A stretch of DNA of 13,417 nt from Gemmatimonadota bacterium (GTDB lineage: Bacteria > Gemmatimonadota > Gemmatimonadetes > Longimicrobiales > Gaopeijiaceae), in assembly GCA_030550695.1 (NCBI GenBank), contig JAUQOX010000057.1, positions 1 to 13,417 of the forward strand, given 5' to 3'. Each line of letters opens with the position of its first letter. The stretch's first letter is position 1. Of the stretch, positions 7,649 to 13,310 are shown one piece after another. The position numbers were made by a program, and so were the translations under genes. The notes beneath the pieces were generated by a model. That model was not told where the DNA came from. It saw only the letters and a list, made by a program, of their open reading frames with translations, and did no database searches.

Positions 7649-8031
7649 ACGAGCTTACGGCAGTGAGCACTCCCCATGCGCCTCAGGCCATCGGGCCTTA
7701 CAGCCAAGCCGTGAAGGTCGGGGGAATGGTGTATTGCTCCGGGCAGATTTCTCTGGATCCGGTTTCTGGAGCTTTCGTGGGTGAGGATGTGCGGGCCCAG
7801 ACCGAACAGGTTCTGAAAAACCTGTCGGCTGTTCTGGAAGCTGCGGGGAGTTCGCTGTCCCGGGTGGTCAAGACCACGGTCTTTCTGGCCGACATGGAAG
7901 ACTTCCCGGCCATGAACGAAGTGTACGCCCGGTTTTTTGGAGAGCATCGGCCCGCCCGGGCCACGGTGGCTGTCCGCTCGCTGCCCCGGAATGCCCGCGT
8001 GGAAATCGAGGCCATCGCCGTCGTGCCCTGA
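7645..8031 (+). CDS. ridA: RidA family enamine/imine deaminase
   Basis: A 128-residue RidA/YjgF/UK114 protein, which hydrolyses reactive 2-aminoacrylate and related enamines made by PLP enzymes, releasing ammonia. Family marks are the start APQAIGPYSQAVKVGG (12-27, with Tyr19), YCSGQISLDP (30-39), Arg105 in RPARATV, which binds the substrate carboxylate in the active RidA subgroup, and VEIEAIA (119-125) with Glu120. Length is exactly typical. The ATG at 7645 is chosen over an in-frame ATG at 7621 because it gives the usual N-terminus, forms an ATGA overlap with the kinase stop and has GAGGAAGAG just upstream. Coupling to a heptose kinase has no known metabolic logic and is probably only shared transcription. 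Confidence 0.95.
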   Translation: MNELTAVSTPHAPQAIGPYSQAVKVGGMVYCSGQISLDPVSGAFVGEDVRAQTEQVLKNLSAVLEAAGSSLSRVVKTTVFLADMEDFPAMNEVYARFFGEHRPARATVAVRSLPRNARVEIEAIAVVP

Positions 8032-8068
8032 GGTTCTTGGAAGCGGGCCCGCGGCAGGGGTACCGGCC

Positions 8069-8500
8069 GTGACGGAGGGAATAGGTTTCCTCGGAGGGGG
8101 GAGAAGGAATCCCCTCCGCCGGGCCGCCTGGTGTCGGAGCCTGGCGGCCAGGTTACCCCTGATGCTGGTGTTGGGATGTTCCACCGGCCGGGCCTTGAAC
8201 CCCTTCGACCGCTCCCAGGGGCTGGAGACCATACGCCTCCGAGTGGACAACCTGAACCTTCATGACGCCCTCCTGGTGCTCCAGAGGGACAAGGAGCGCA
8301 TCGAACTGGGCACGGTCCAAGGCCAGGGAGGGTTCAGGTATTTCGAGTTCTCGTGGCCGGAGGGACGCCCTGTGGACCTGGAAATCCAACTGGTGGTGGG
8401 AGACCGCTTCCGGCTCCCCCCGTTCCCAGCAGGGGTCACCGGGCAGCTCCAGGTGGTGATTGCTGCCGACCTCCACCGGAGTGTCATCCGACGGCGCTAG
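8069..8500 (+). CDS. Small predicted lipoprotein of unknown function
   Basis: A 143-residue protein when read from GTG at 8069, which has CAGGGG eight bases upstream. The N-terminus carries several arginines, then LPLMLVLGC, a good lipobox ending at a Cys about 32 residues in, so it is probably lipid-anchored. The mature part (about 110 residues) alternates hydrophobic and polar residues with segments such as IRLRVDNLNLHDALLVL and GFRYFEFSW, as expected of a small beta-sandwich. It has no catalytic motif and no cysteine after the anchor. It lies 37 bases after ridA and is probably in the same operon. Small beta-rich lipoproteins of this style seem common in Gemmatimonadota, which is inference from memory. 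I do not recognise a named family. The start is uncertain; an in-frame ATG at 8162 would leave no usable signal peptide. Confidence 0.75.
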   Translation: MTEGIGFLGGGRRNPLRRAAWCRSLAARLPLMLVLGCSTGRALNPFDRSQGLETIRLRVDNLNLHDALLVLQRDKERIELGTVQGQGGFRYFEFSWPEGRPVDLEIQLVVGDRFRLPPFPAGVTGQLQVVIAADLHRSVIRRR

Positions 8501-8536
8501 GGGCCCCCCATACAAGATGAGGCCACCGGCGCGGGA

Positions 8537-9610
8537 TCACACCGTGTCCCCTTCTCCCCTGGATCCCTGTCGGAGGCGGAGCAGAAGGTCGTCCAGCAGG
8601 GCGCTGGCGCCGATCCTGAACAGCGCCGGACGGGTCCAGGGCCCGCCGAGGTGTCGAGCAGCCAACCGAAGCCAACGGAACGCTTCGGAGACGGTGCGGA
8701 TGCCGCCCGCAGGCTTCAGGCCCACGGGAAAACCCGTCGATTCGAAGTAGGCCCGAATGGCGTGGGCCAAGGCGAGGCCGGCGGGGAGGGTCGCGTTCGT
8801 GGCCTCCTTCCCCGTGGACGTCTTGACGAAGTCGGCACCGGCCATCATGGCCACCAGGGCGGTCCTTGCCATGCGCTGGGGGTCGCCCAGCTCACCGGTG
8901 GCGAGGATCACCTTGAGCGTAGCCTCCCCGGCCCCTTCCCGGAGGGCCCGGATCTCGTCGTAGAGGCGTTCCCACTTCCCCCTGAGGGCCCATTCCCGTC
9001 GAATGACCACGTCAATTTCCTGGGCCCCCAGGGACAGGCAGGACCGGACTTCCTGCACCCGGACTTCCAGGGGGGAAAGACCATGGGGGAAACCGCCTGC
9101 CACCGTAGCCAGGCGAACCGTGGATCCCTGAAGGACCTGGCGGACCTCCTCGAGAAAGGCCGGAAAGACGCACACCGCGGCTGGACAGGCGGTTCCGGCG
9201 GGGATCCCCAAGGCTTTCCGCAGGGGCATGGGAAGAGGGTTACGGGCTCTCCGTGCCAAGGCCCTCACCCTGGTCACCGTGTCGTCTCCGGACAGACTGG
9301 TCAAGTCGAGGACCTGGAGAAGGTCCAAGAGATCGGAAGCCGCAGCGTCTTCGGGGGGCGGACCCCCCTCGGGCGTGGGGGAAGCCAGCTCGGCCAGGGC
9401 CGTCTCCAGCCAGGCGGGAGGAAGGGAGAGACGCTTGAGCCACGCAGGGCGGAAGGAGACCCCGGGGTTTGCCGGAAGGGGCCCGGGTGGAGGTGCCAGG
9501 GGGGGTGCGAGAACGGTCTCCTTCGGCCCGACCGGCTCCCCGCGGGACTCCGAATGGAAAGCGTCCCGCCGACTCCCATCCGAAGCTCTCCCCCTCGGGA
9601 ACTTCTCCAT
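8537..9610 (-). CDS. deoC: Deoxyribose-phosphate aldolase, long eukaryote-like type
   Basis: A 357-residue class I aldolase that cleaves 2-deoxyribose 5-phosphate to glyceraldehyde 3-phosphate and acetaldehyde in nucleoside salvage. Catalytic residues are clear: Asp200 in EIDVVI, Schiff-base Lys263 in FVKTSTGK and Lys299 in KPAGGIR. The core (about 101-348) contains LTSLSGDDT, YDEIRALR, LATGELG and LFRIGAS, which are closer to human DERA than to the short E. coli DeoC of about 259 residues. About 95 residues precede the core; the first 50 are polar and Pro-rich and may be disordered, while 51-75 could be a helix. The ATG at 9610 has AAGAGG at about nine bases. The gene stands alone, converging on the lipoprotein gene and divergent from selC. 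No deoA, deoB or cdd is nearby. Confidence 0.93.
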   Translation of the reverse strand: MEKFPRGRASDGSRRDAFHSESRGEPVGPKETVLAPPLAPPPGPLPANPGVSFRPAWLKRLSLPPAWLETALAELASPTPEGGPPPEDAAASDLLDLLQVLDLTSLSGDDTVTRVRALARRARNPLPMPLRKALGIPAGTACPAAVCVFPAFLEEVRQVLQGSTVRLATVAGGFPHGLSPLEVRVQEVRSCLSLGAQEIDVVIRREWALRGKWERLYDEIRALREGAGEATLKVILATGELGDPQRMARTALVAMMAGADFVKTSTGKEATNATLPAGLALAHAIRAYFESTGFPVGLKPAGGIRTVSEAFRWLRLAARHLGGPWTRPALFRIGASALLDDLLLRLRQGSRGEGDTV

Positions 9611-9895
9611 TGGTCCCTACCTCTTCGCGATCTCGTGGGGCGGGGGCCGCCAGACGCCGGTCCGACCGTCCTGCCCCCTGGGTTGTTTTCCACGCCACGA
9701 CCTTCGAAGAAGCTAACCCACCGCGGCGGCTCGGGGCCAGGCGGGAAGGCGTTTGTCTGGCAGGTTCGACCGGGGCTTTTCAAACCCCGGTGAATGTGTT
9801 ATCCCCTATCAACCTACACCTACGGCCACCCTGGGCGGAAACGGTATGCGGTTCAGCCATGTCCCAGGGGGGCGGGTGTTCCGGTGAGGGGTTTC
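9611..9895. other. Intergenic region between divergent deoC and selC, with one hairpin
   Basis: These 285 bases hold no convincing gene. They must contain the promoter of deoC (minus) and of selC (plus). A perfect seven-pair inverted repeat, ACCGGGG at 9769-9775 with CCCCGGT at 9785-9791 and loop CTTTTCAAA, lies about 105 bases before selC. The most A/T-rich part is 9776-9812, so a selC promoter is likeliest there, but no -35/-10 pair with good spacing was found. Confidence 0.4.
9620..9625 (-). promoter_or_regulatory. Ribosome binding site of deoC
   Basis: The minus strand reads AAGAGG nine bases before the ATG at 9610. It supports the long N-terminal extension of the aldolase as translated rather than an over-extended frame. 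Confidence 0.55.
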
Positions 9896-9989
9896 GGGGG
9901 TGGAACGGGGCTGGTGTCCCGACTGGTCTTCAAAACCAGCTTGCCCGGCTGATACCCGGGTGGGTGGGTTCGATTCCCACACGCCCCCG
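9896..9989 (+). tRNA. selC: Selenocysteine tRNA (anticodon UCA)
   Basis: The fold fits bacterial tRNA-Sec. The acceptor is GGGGGTGG 9896-9903 with ACGCCCCC 9981-9988, with one G-T wobble and a G-A mismatch at the eighth pair. Linker AA is followed by a six-pair D stem (CGGGGC 9906-9911, GTCCCG 9916-9921) with a four-base loop TGGT. The anticodon stem is CTGGT/ACCAG around loop CTTCAAA (9928-9934), giving anticodon TCA. A long variable arm has stem CCCGG 9944-9948 with CCGGG 9956-9960, and the T arm is GTGGG TTCGATT CCCAC (9964-9980). The discriminator is G9989, as in tRNA-Sec. The next bases are CCC, so CCA is not encoded. The tRNA delivers selenocysteine to in-frame UGA codons with SelB; it implies selA, selB and selD elsewhere in the genome. 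A Trp-type opal suppressor is excluded by the long variable arm and six-pair D stem. Confidence 0.95.
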
Positions 9990-10012
9990 CCCCGGGTCCG
10001 GAACGCCCGGGG
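9990..10012 (+). terminator. GC hairpin directly after selC, possible processing or stop signal
   Basis: CCCCGGG (9990-9996) pairs perfectly with CCCGGGG (10006-10012) around a nine-base loop, starting at the base after the tRNA discriminator. No T run follows, so it is at best a weak terminator; it may instead guide 3' end processing of the tRNA precursor. Confidence 0.35.
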
Positions 10013-10073
10013 GCTCCCTGACAACGACCGGGGGGCCCTGGGACGCCGGAAGTCCCGAGAGTCCTGAGAGGAG

Positions 10074-10724
10074 ATGCTCGAGGTCTTACGAACCAGGAGA
10101 GGGAGGGTGTTCCTGAGAAGCCACCGAGCCTGGCTGGCGGCGTTCTGCTTCACCGCCCTGGCGTCAGGATGGAAACCCTCTCCCCTGGAGGGTCAGCGGG
10201 CTCAGGCGGCCTCTGAGGCGAGTGTCGGTAGCCAGGAGGCCGCCTCCGACACCCTTCCCCCCCCTCCCTTCTCCCCAAAGGGGGTCTTCCTCCGCAGCCT
10301 GGTGCTGCCGGGGTGGGGGCATGCCGTCTTGGGTACCCCCCTCCGGGGGGCTTTCTACTTCGCCGCGGACGCAGCCACCCTGTTCATGCTCTGGAAGACC
10401 GATTCCCGCTTGAGGCGTGCCCAAGAGCGCCGGAGGCTCCTGGAGCGCACCCTCGAGGCCCGTCTCCTGGCCTCGGGTATGTCGCCAGCCCAGGCCAGGG
10501 CCGCCGCCGCCGAGGACCCCAGGGTCCAGGATCTGGTCTCGTTGGAGCGTGACCGGGCGGATCAGAAGGAAGATTGGATGGCCCTGGGAATCTTTCTCCT
10601 TTTCCTGGGGGGCGCCGACGCCTTCGTTTCGGCGCACCTGGCGGACTTTCCTGGGGCCTTGGTGGTGGAGCCGGGGCCCGCCGGGGGAGTGGCCTTCGGG
10701 GTGGCCCTGCCGGTGGCACGGTAG
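10074..10724 (+). CDS. Exported membrane protein, DUF5683-like
   Basis: Up to 216 residues. An N-terminal hydrophobic stretch (about 19-31) with arginines before it may be a signal peptide or anchor, followed by a polar, Ala/Pro-rich linker to about residue 68. Then comes KGVFLRSLVLPGWGHAVLG, the RS...PGWG...G pattern I associate with DUF5683 proteins, running into a membrane helix (about 91-107). A charged, helical insert follows (about 108-167, rich in Arg, Glu and Ala), then a second helix (168-187) ending GGADAFVSAHL. Function is unknown; the family is common in Bacteroidota and Gemmatimonadota. Start choice is open: ATG at 10074 has GAGAGGAG touching it, whereas in-frame GTG at 10107 has AGGAGA six bases upstream and would give a more typical signal peptide. 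It lies 84 bases after selC and converges on lpxH. Confidence 0.75.
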   Translation: MLEVLRTRRGRVFLRSHRAWLAAFCFTALASGWKPSPLEGQRAQAASEASVGSQEAASDTLPPPPFSPKGVFLRSLVLPGWGHAVLGTPLRGAFYFAADAATLFMLWKTDSRLRRAQERRRLLERTLEARLLASGMSPAQARAAAAEDPRVQDLVSLERDRADQKEDWMALGIFLLFLGGADAFVSAHLADFPGALVVEPGPAGGVAFGVALPVAR

Positions 10725-10748
10725 GGTCAGGTCCCTCGTAGCCGGTGC

Positions 10749-11492
10749 TTACGGCGACTGCCAGGGCAGCAGACGTGGGGGGCCTGGGGGCCCTTCGAGA
10801 AGAGCATAGGAACGGTGTACCACCCAATCGCCGGCGTTGAGATAGTGTTTTTGGGGGGTTACCTCGACCAAGGTAGGCCAATGACTGTGGCCGAGGACCA
10901 CCAGATTCAGGTCCGGTTGCTGGATCAGGCGCTCGAGGGCCCAGGCTTCCAGGAAACGGGCCGTTTGGACTTGCTTGGCCAGGGCGGCGGGGGAGCGGTG
11001 GCGGGTCCGGCTCACCCGCCGGGCCAAGGAGGAGCCCACATCGGGGTGAAGCCAGCGAAACGCCCAGCGGGTGATCCGCCCCCGCAACACCGAGCGAAGG
11101 ACACGGTATCCCGGCTCTCCCTTTCCGAGCCCGTCCCCGTGGGCGAGGAGGGTGCGACGGCCCCTCAGGTCCAGGATGACCGGCTCCCGACAGAAGCGAA
11201 GGCCGACCTCCTCCTCCAGGAAGCTCCCACCCCACCAGTCGTGGTTCCCACCCAGCAACACCACCGGAATGCCGCTGTCCACCAGACGCGCCAGGGCCCC
11301 CAGAGTCCGGAGATGCCCCCGAGGAATGACGCTGCCGTACTCGAACCAAAAATCGAACAGGTCACCCAAGAGCACCACTTGGCTGGCTTGGGTGCCGACG
11401 TGCTCCAGCCAGGCCACGAAAGCCCGCTCCGTCTCTGGCGGAACGGCTCCGAGATGCACGTCGCCGGCGAAGTAGACAGGTCCATCGTTCAT
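10749..11492 (-). CDS. lpxH: UDP-2,3-diacylglucosamine diphosphatase
   Basis: A 247-residue calcineurin-like metallophosphatase. LpxH hydrolyses UDP-2,3-diacylglucosamine to lipid X and UMP at the inner-membrane surface, the fourth step of lipid A synthesis. Metal ligands are in order: Asp11 and His13 (GDVHLG), Asp44 (GDLFDF), Asn83-His84 (GGNHD), His118 (LAHGDG), His202 and His204 (GHSH). The Arg-rich cap (about 124-180), the AHGDG element and LNAGDW near the end fit LpxH rather than other calcineurin-like enzymes, and the length matches. A lipid A role is supported by the LPS-related neighbours. The start is forced by the early DVH motif. The ATG at 11492 overlaps the ATG of the divergent lipoprotein gene, and no clear Shine-Dalgarno is seen. 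A generic phosphoesterase remains a small possibility. Confidence 0.85.
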   Translation of the reverse strand: MNDGPVYFAGDVHLGAVPPETERAFVAWLEHVGTQASQVVLLGDLFDFWFEYGSVIPRGHLRTLGALARLVDSGIPVVLLGGNHDWWGGSFLEEEVGLRFCREPVILDLRGRRTLLAHGDGLGKGEPGYRVLRSVLRGRITRWAFRWLHPDVGSSLARRVSRTRHRSPAALAKQVQTARFLEAWALERLIQQPDLNLVVLGHSHWPTLVEVTPQKHYLNAGDWVVHRSYALLEGPPGPPRLLPWQSP

Positions 11493-12255
11493 GACCCAGG
11501 AAGCTAGGACAAGGGGCGGGGCCCGGGTAGATGGCCATCCCCCCTCCGGGGCGGGACGTGCCCGGCGGGCCGCCCTTGGGGGCGTCGTGCTCTTGGGAGC
11601 CGGCTGGTTCTTCGTCGGCTGTGCCGCCCGGACCTGGCGTGGGCTTGAGGTTGTACCGGCTTCCCAGGCTGCACGGATCCTGGAAGGACACGTTCAGACG
11701 GCCCTTCATGGGGGTCCCCGGCAAGTCGTCTTCCGCTGGGAAGCCAGGGAACCCGGGCTGAGGGTCCGGGGGCGGGGGGTGGTCCGTATGGAGGCCCCCT
11801 CCCGCTTGCGGCTCGATCTGTTCAGCCCCCAGGGCGAGACCCTCTTCCAGGGAGCCCTTGCGGACGAGGAACTCAGGATCCCCTCCTGGGCTCCTCGGGA
11901 ACTGGCTCCGCCGCCCACGTTCCTGTGGGCTGCCCTGGGCGTCGTGCGACCCGGAGAGGGGTGGGCCCTGGTGGGGGGGGAGCGGGGTCGGGGGGAAGCC
12001 TTTATGTTTCGGTTCGATGTGGGAGACGACCGGGAGGCCCGGTTCTGGTTCGACCGGGGTCGCCTGTTGCGGGTCGAGGGGCGGGTTCGAGGTGGGGTGG
12101 AAGAGGAGGTGGAACTGCGCTGGAACGATTCATGGCAGGTTCCCATCCGGACTGTCTACCGGAACCTCAGGGAGTTCCGGGAGCTGGTTTTCAACCTTGA
12201 GTCCGAACGAGCTGTCGATGCCTTTCCGGCTCACATCTGGTACCCGGGCCGCTGA
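11491..12255 (+). CDS. LolB/LolA-like outer-membrane lipoprotein
   Basis: A 254-residue predicted lipoprotein. After a long Arg-rich leader comes a hydrophobic stretch (ALGGVVLLGAGWFFVGC) with lipobox FVGC; Cys44 would carry the lipid. The mature part resembles the LolA/LolB half-barrel: alternating strands such as RGRGVVRMEAPSRLRLDLFSP (about 92-112), EARFWFDRGRLLRVEG and an EVELRWNDSW strand near the end. LolB receives lipoproteins from LolA and inserts them into the outer membrane; related folds (such as DUF4292) have other lipid roles, so the exact function is inferred. An in-frame stop at 11473 forces the start to 11491 or later. The next in-frame GTG, at 11587, leaves too little signal peptide. 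The last 38 bases overlap the LptE-like gene. Confidence 0.7.
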   Translation: MTQEARTRGGARVDGHPPSGAGRARRAALGGVVLLGAGWFFVGCAARTWRGLEVVPASQAARILEGHVQTALHGGPRQVVFRWEAREPGLRVRGRGVVRMEAPSRLRLDLFSPQGETLFQGALADEELRIPSWAPRELAPPPTFLWAALGVVRPGEGWALVGGERGRGEAFMFRFDVGDDREARFWFDRGRLLRVEGRVRGGVEEEVELRWNDSWQVPIRTVYRNLREFRELVFNLESERAVDAFPAHIWYPGR

Positions 12256-12748
12256 ATTCCTGAGCCTGACGTTGGCGGTGGGGTTGGGGGGATGCATCTA
12301 CGGCTTCCAGGCCGGAGCCGGGTTCCCGAGCTACATCAAGACTGTGGCCATCGTCCCCTTCGAGAACGAGACCACCCGCCCCGAGCTCACGGATGAGATC
12401 TTCCAAGCCCTCCTCAAGGAATTCCCTCGCTCTCAGGGGCTCCGTCCTGCAGGGGAAGACGTAGCGGACGCGGTGGTACGGGGGGTCATCACCCGATACG
12501 AGATCTCCACCCCCTCCTATCGCCCGGGGCAACCGGGGGAGGTTCCGGAGGTCCTTCAGCGCCAGGTGACCCTGGTGGTGCGGGTGCAAATCGTCAACCT
12601 GGTGGACAACCAGATCCTCTGGGAGAGCCAGAACCTGACGGTTCAGGGCCAGTACCTCGAGGAGAGGGAAACCGAGGATCAGGGACGGGCCATGGCCATC
12701 CGGTTGCTCGTGCGCCGCATCATAGACGGCGCCCAGTCCAACTGGTAG
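12218..12748 (+). CDS. lptE: LptE-like lipoprotein of the LPS translocon
   Basis: A 176-residue predicted lipoprotein. Signal peptide residues 1-25 end in the lipobox LGGC with Cys26, followed by IYGFQAG, a typical CxYxF start of LptE proteins. IKTVAIVPFENETTRPELTDEIFQALLKEF (about 39-68) is the family core: a strand, the N-E-T turn, then the first helix. ADAVVRGVITRYE (about 83-95) and two further strands with NLVDNQILWE and a final helix complete the fold. LptE plugs the LptD barrel and helps place LPS in the outer leaflet. The ATG at 12218 lies within the upstream lipoprotein gene (38-base overlap, different frame), so translation is probably coupled. lptD is not in the window. LptE is a weakly conserved family, so the call rests on pattern and context. 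Confidence 0.75.
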   Translation: MPFRLTSGTRAAEFLSLTLAVGLGGCIYGFQAGAGFPSYIKTVAIVPFENETTRPELTDEIFQALLKEFPRSQGLRPAGEDVADAVVRGVITRYEISTPSYRPGQPGEVPEVLQRQVTLVVRVQIVNLVDNQILWESQNLTVQGQYLEERETEDQGRAMAIRLLVRRIIDGAQSNW

Positions 12749-12797
12749 CTTTTCCACCGCTCTTGGATATGGGTTTCGGCCCCCACGAGCTCCCAAA

Positions 12798-12804
12798 GGG
12801 GAGG
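12798..12804 (+). promoter_or_regulatory. Ribosome binding site of mnhE
   Basis: GGGGAGG lies eight bases before the ATG at 12813 and supports that start over an in-frame GTG at 12804, which overlaps the site itself. Confidence 0.7.
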
Positions 12805-12812
12805 TGGATGGC

Positions 12813-13310
12813 ATGCGGTACTTGATCCTCGTCGTCGCCCTGTTCCTTCTCTGGTTCTCGCTGTCCGGGCACACAGAGCCCTTGATTCTTGCCCTCGGGT
12901 TGATCTCCAGCGCCGGGGTAGGCTGGTTGGCCCATCGCATGGACCGGGCCGACGGGCATGCCTTCCCCTTGTCGATCCGGTGGGCCCGCCTGCCGGGGTA
13001 TCTCGTTTGGCTTCTAGGAGAGATCGTGCGAGCCAATCTCAACGTGGCCCGCATCATCCTCCATCCGCGTCTGCCCATCAGCCCCATCATGGTACCCTTC
13101 CGGACCCGGCTCCGGTCGGCCCTGTGCCGGACGATCTATGCGAATTCCATTACCCTCACGCCCGGCACCCTCACCACCGGCACGCATGGGAATCTGCTGA
13201 GGATCCACGCCCTCACCTGGAAGGACGTGGACGGCAGGGAGGAAGACGAGATGGAAAGAAGAGTACTGGCCCTGGAGCGGGAAGAGGTTCTCGGGAGGGA
13301 GGCGCACTGA
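12813..13310 (+). CDS. mnhE: Na+/H+ (Mrp-type) antiporter subunit E
   Basis: A 165-residue membrane protein of the MnhE/MrpE family, a subunit of the multisubunit monovalent cation/proton antiporter that keeps sodium and pH in balance. Two hydrophobic helices near the N-terminus (about 3-18 and 23-40) and a third (about 59-76, LPGYLVWLLGEIVRANLNVA) are visible. A cytoplasmic C-terminal domain holds the family signature ANSITLTPGTLT at 110-121, then IHALTW and a charged tail. The ATG at 12813 is preferred to the GTG at 12804 because of its ribosome site. The stop overlaps the next gene by one base, the usual E-F order of Mrp operons. The rest of the operon (G, B, C, A, D) presumably follows outside the window. 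A 64-base gap separates it from lptE. Confidence 0.93.
   Translation: MRYLILVVALFLLWFSLSGHTEPLILALGLISSAGVGWLAHRMDRADGHAFPLSIRWARLPGYLVWLLGEIVRANLNVARIILHPRLPISPIMVPFRTRLRSALCRTIYANSITLTPGTLTTGTHGNLLRIHALTWKDVDGREEDEMERRVLALEREEVLGREAH

Noticed and set aside
8651..9793. Plus-strand open frame (380 codons) opposite deoC
   Set aside because: The aldolase on the minus strand has all catalytic motifs; this frame has none and is rich in Gly, Arg and Pro.
9896..9989. Opal suppressor tRNA reading UGA as tryptophan
   Set aside because: The long variable arm, six-pair D stem, four-base D loop and G discriminator point to tRNA-Sec.
10384..11349. Minus-strand open frame (321 codons) spanning the DUF5683-like gene and part of lpxH
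   Set aside because: It is extremely rich in Pro, Gly and Arg, lacks motifs, and crosses two better-supported genes in other frames.
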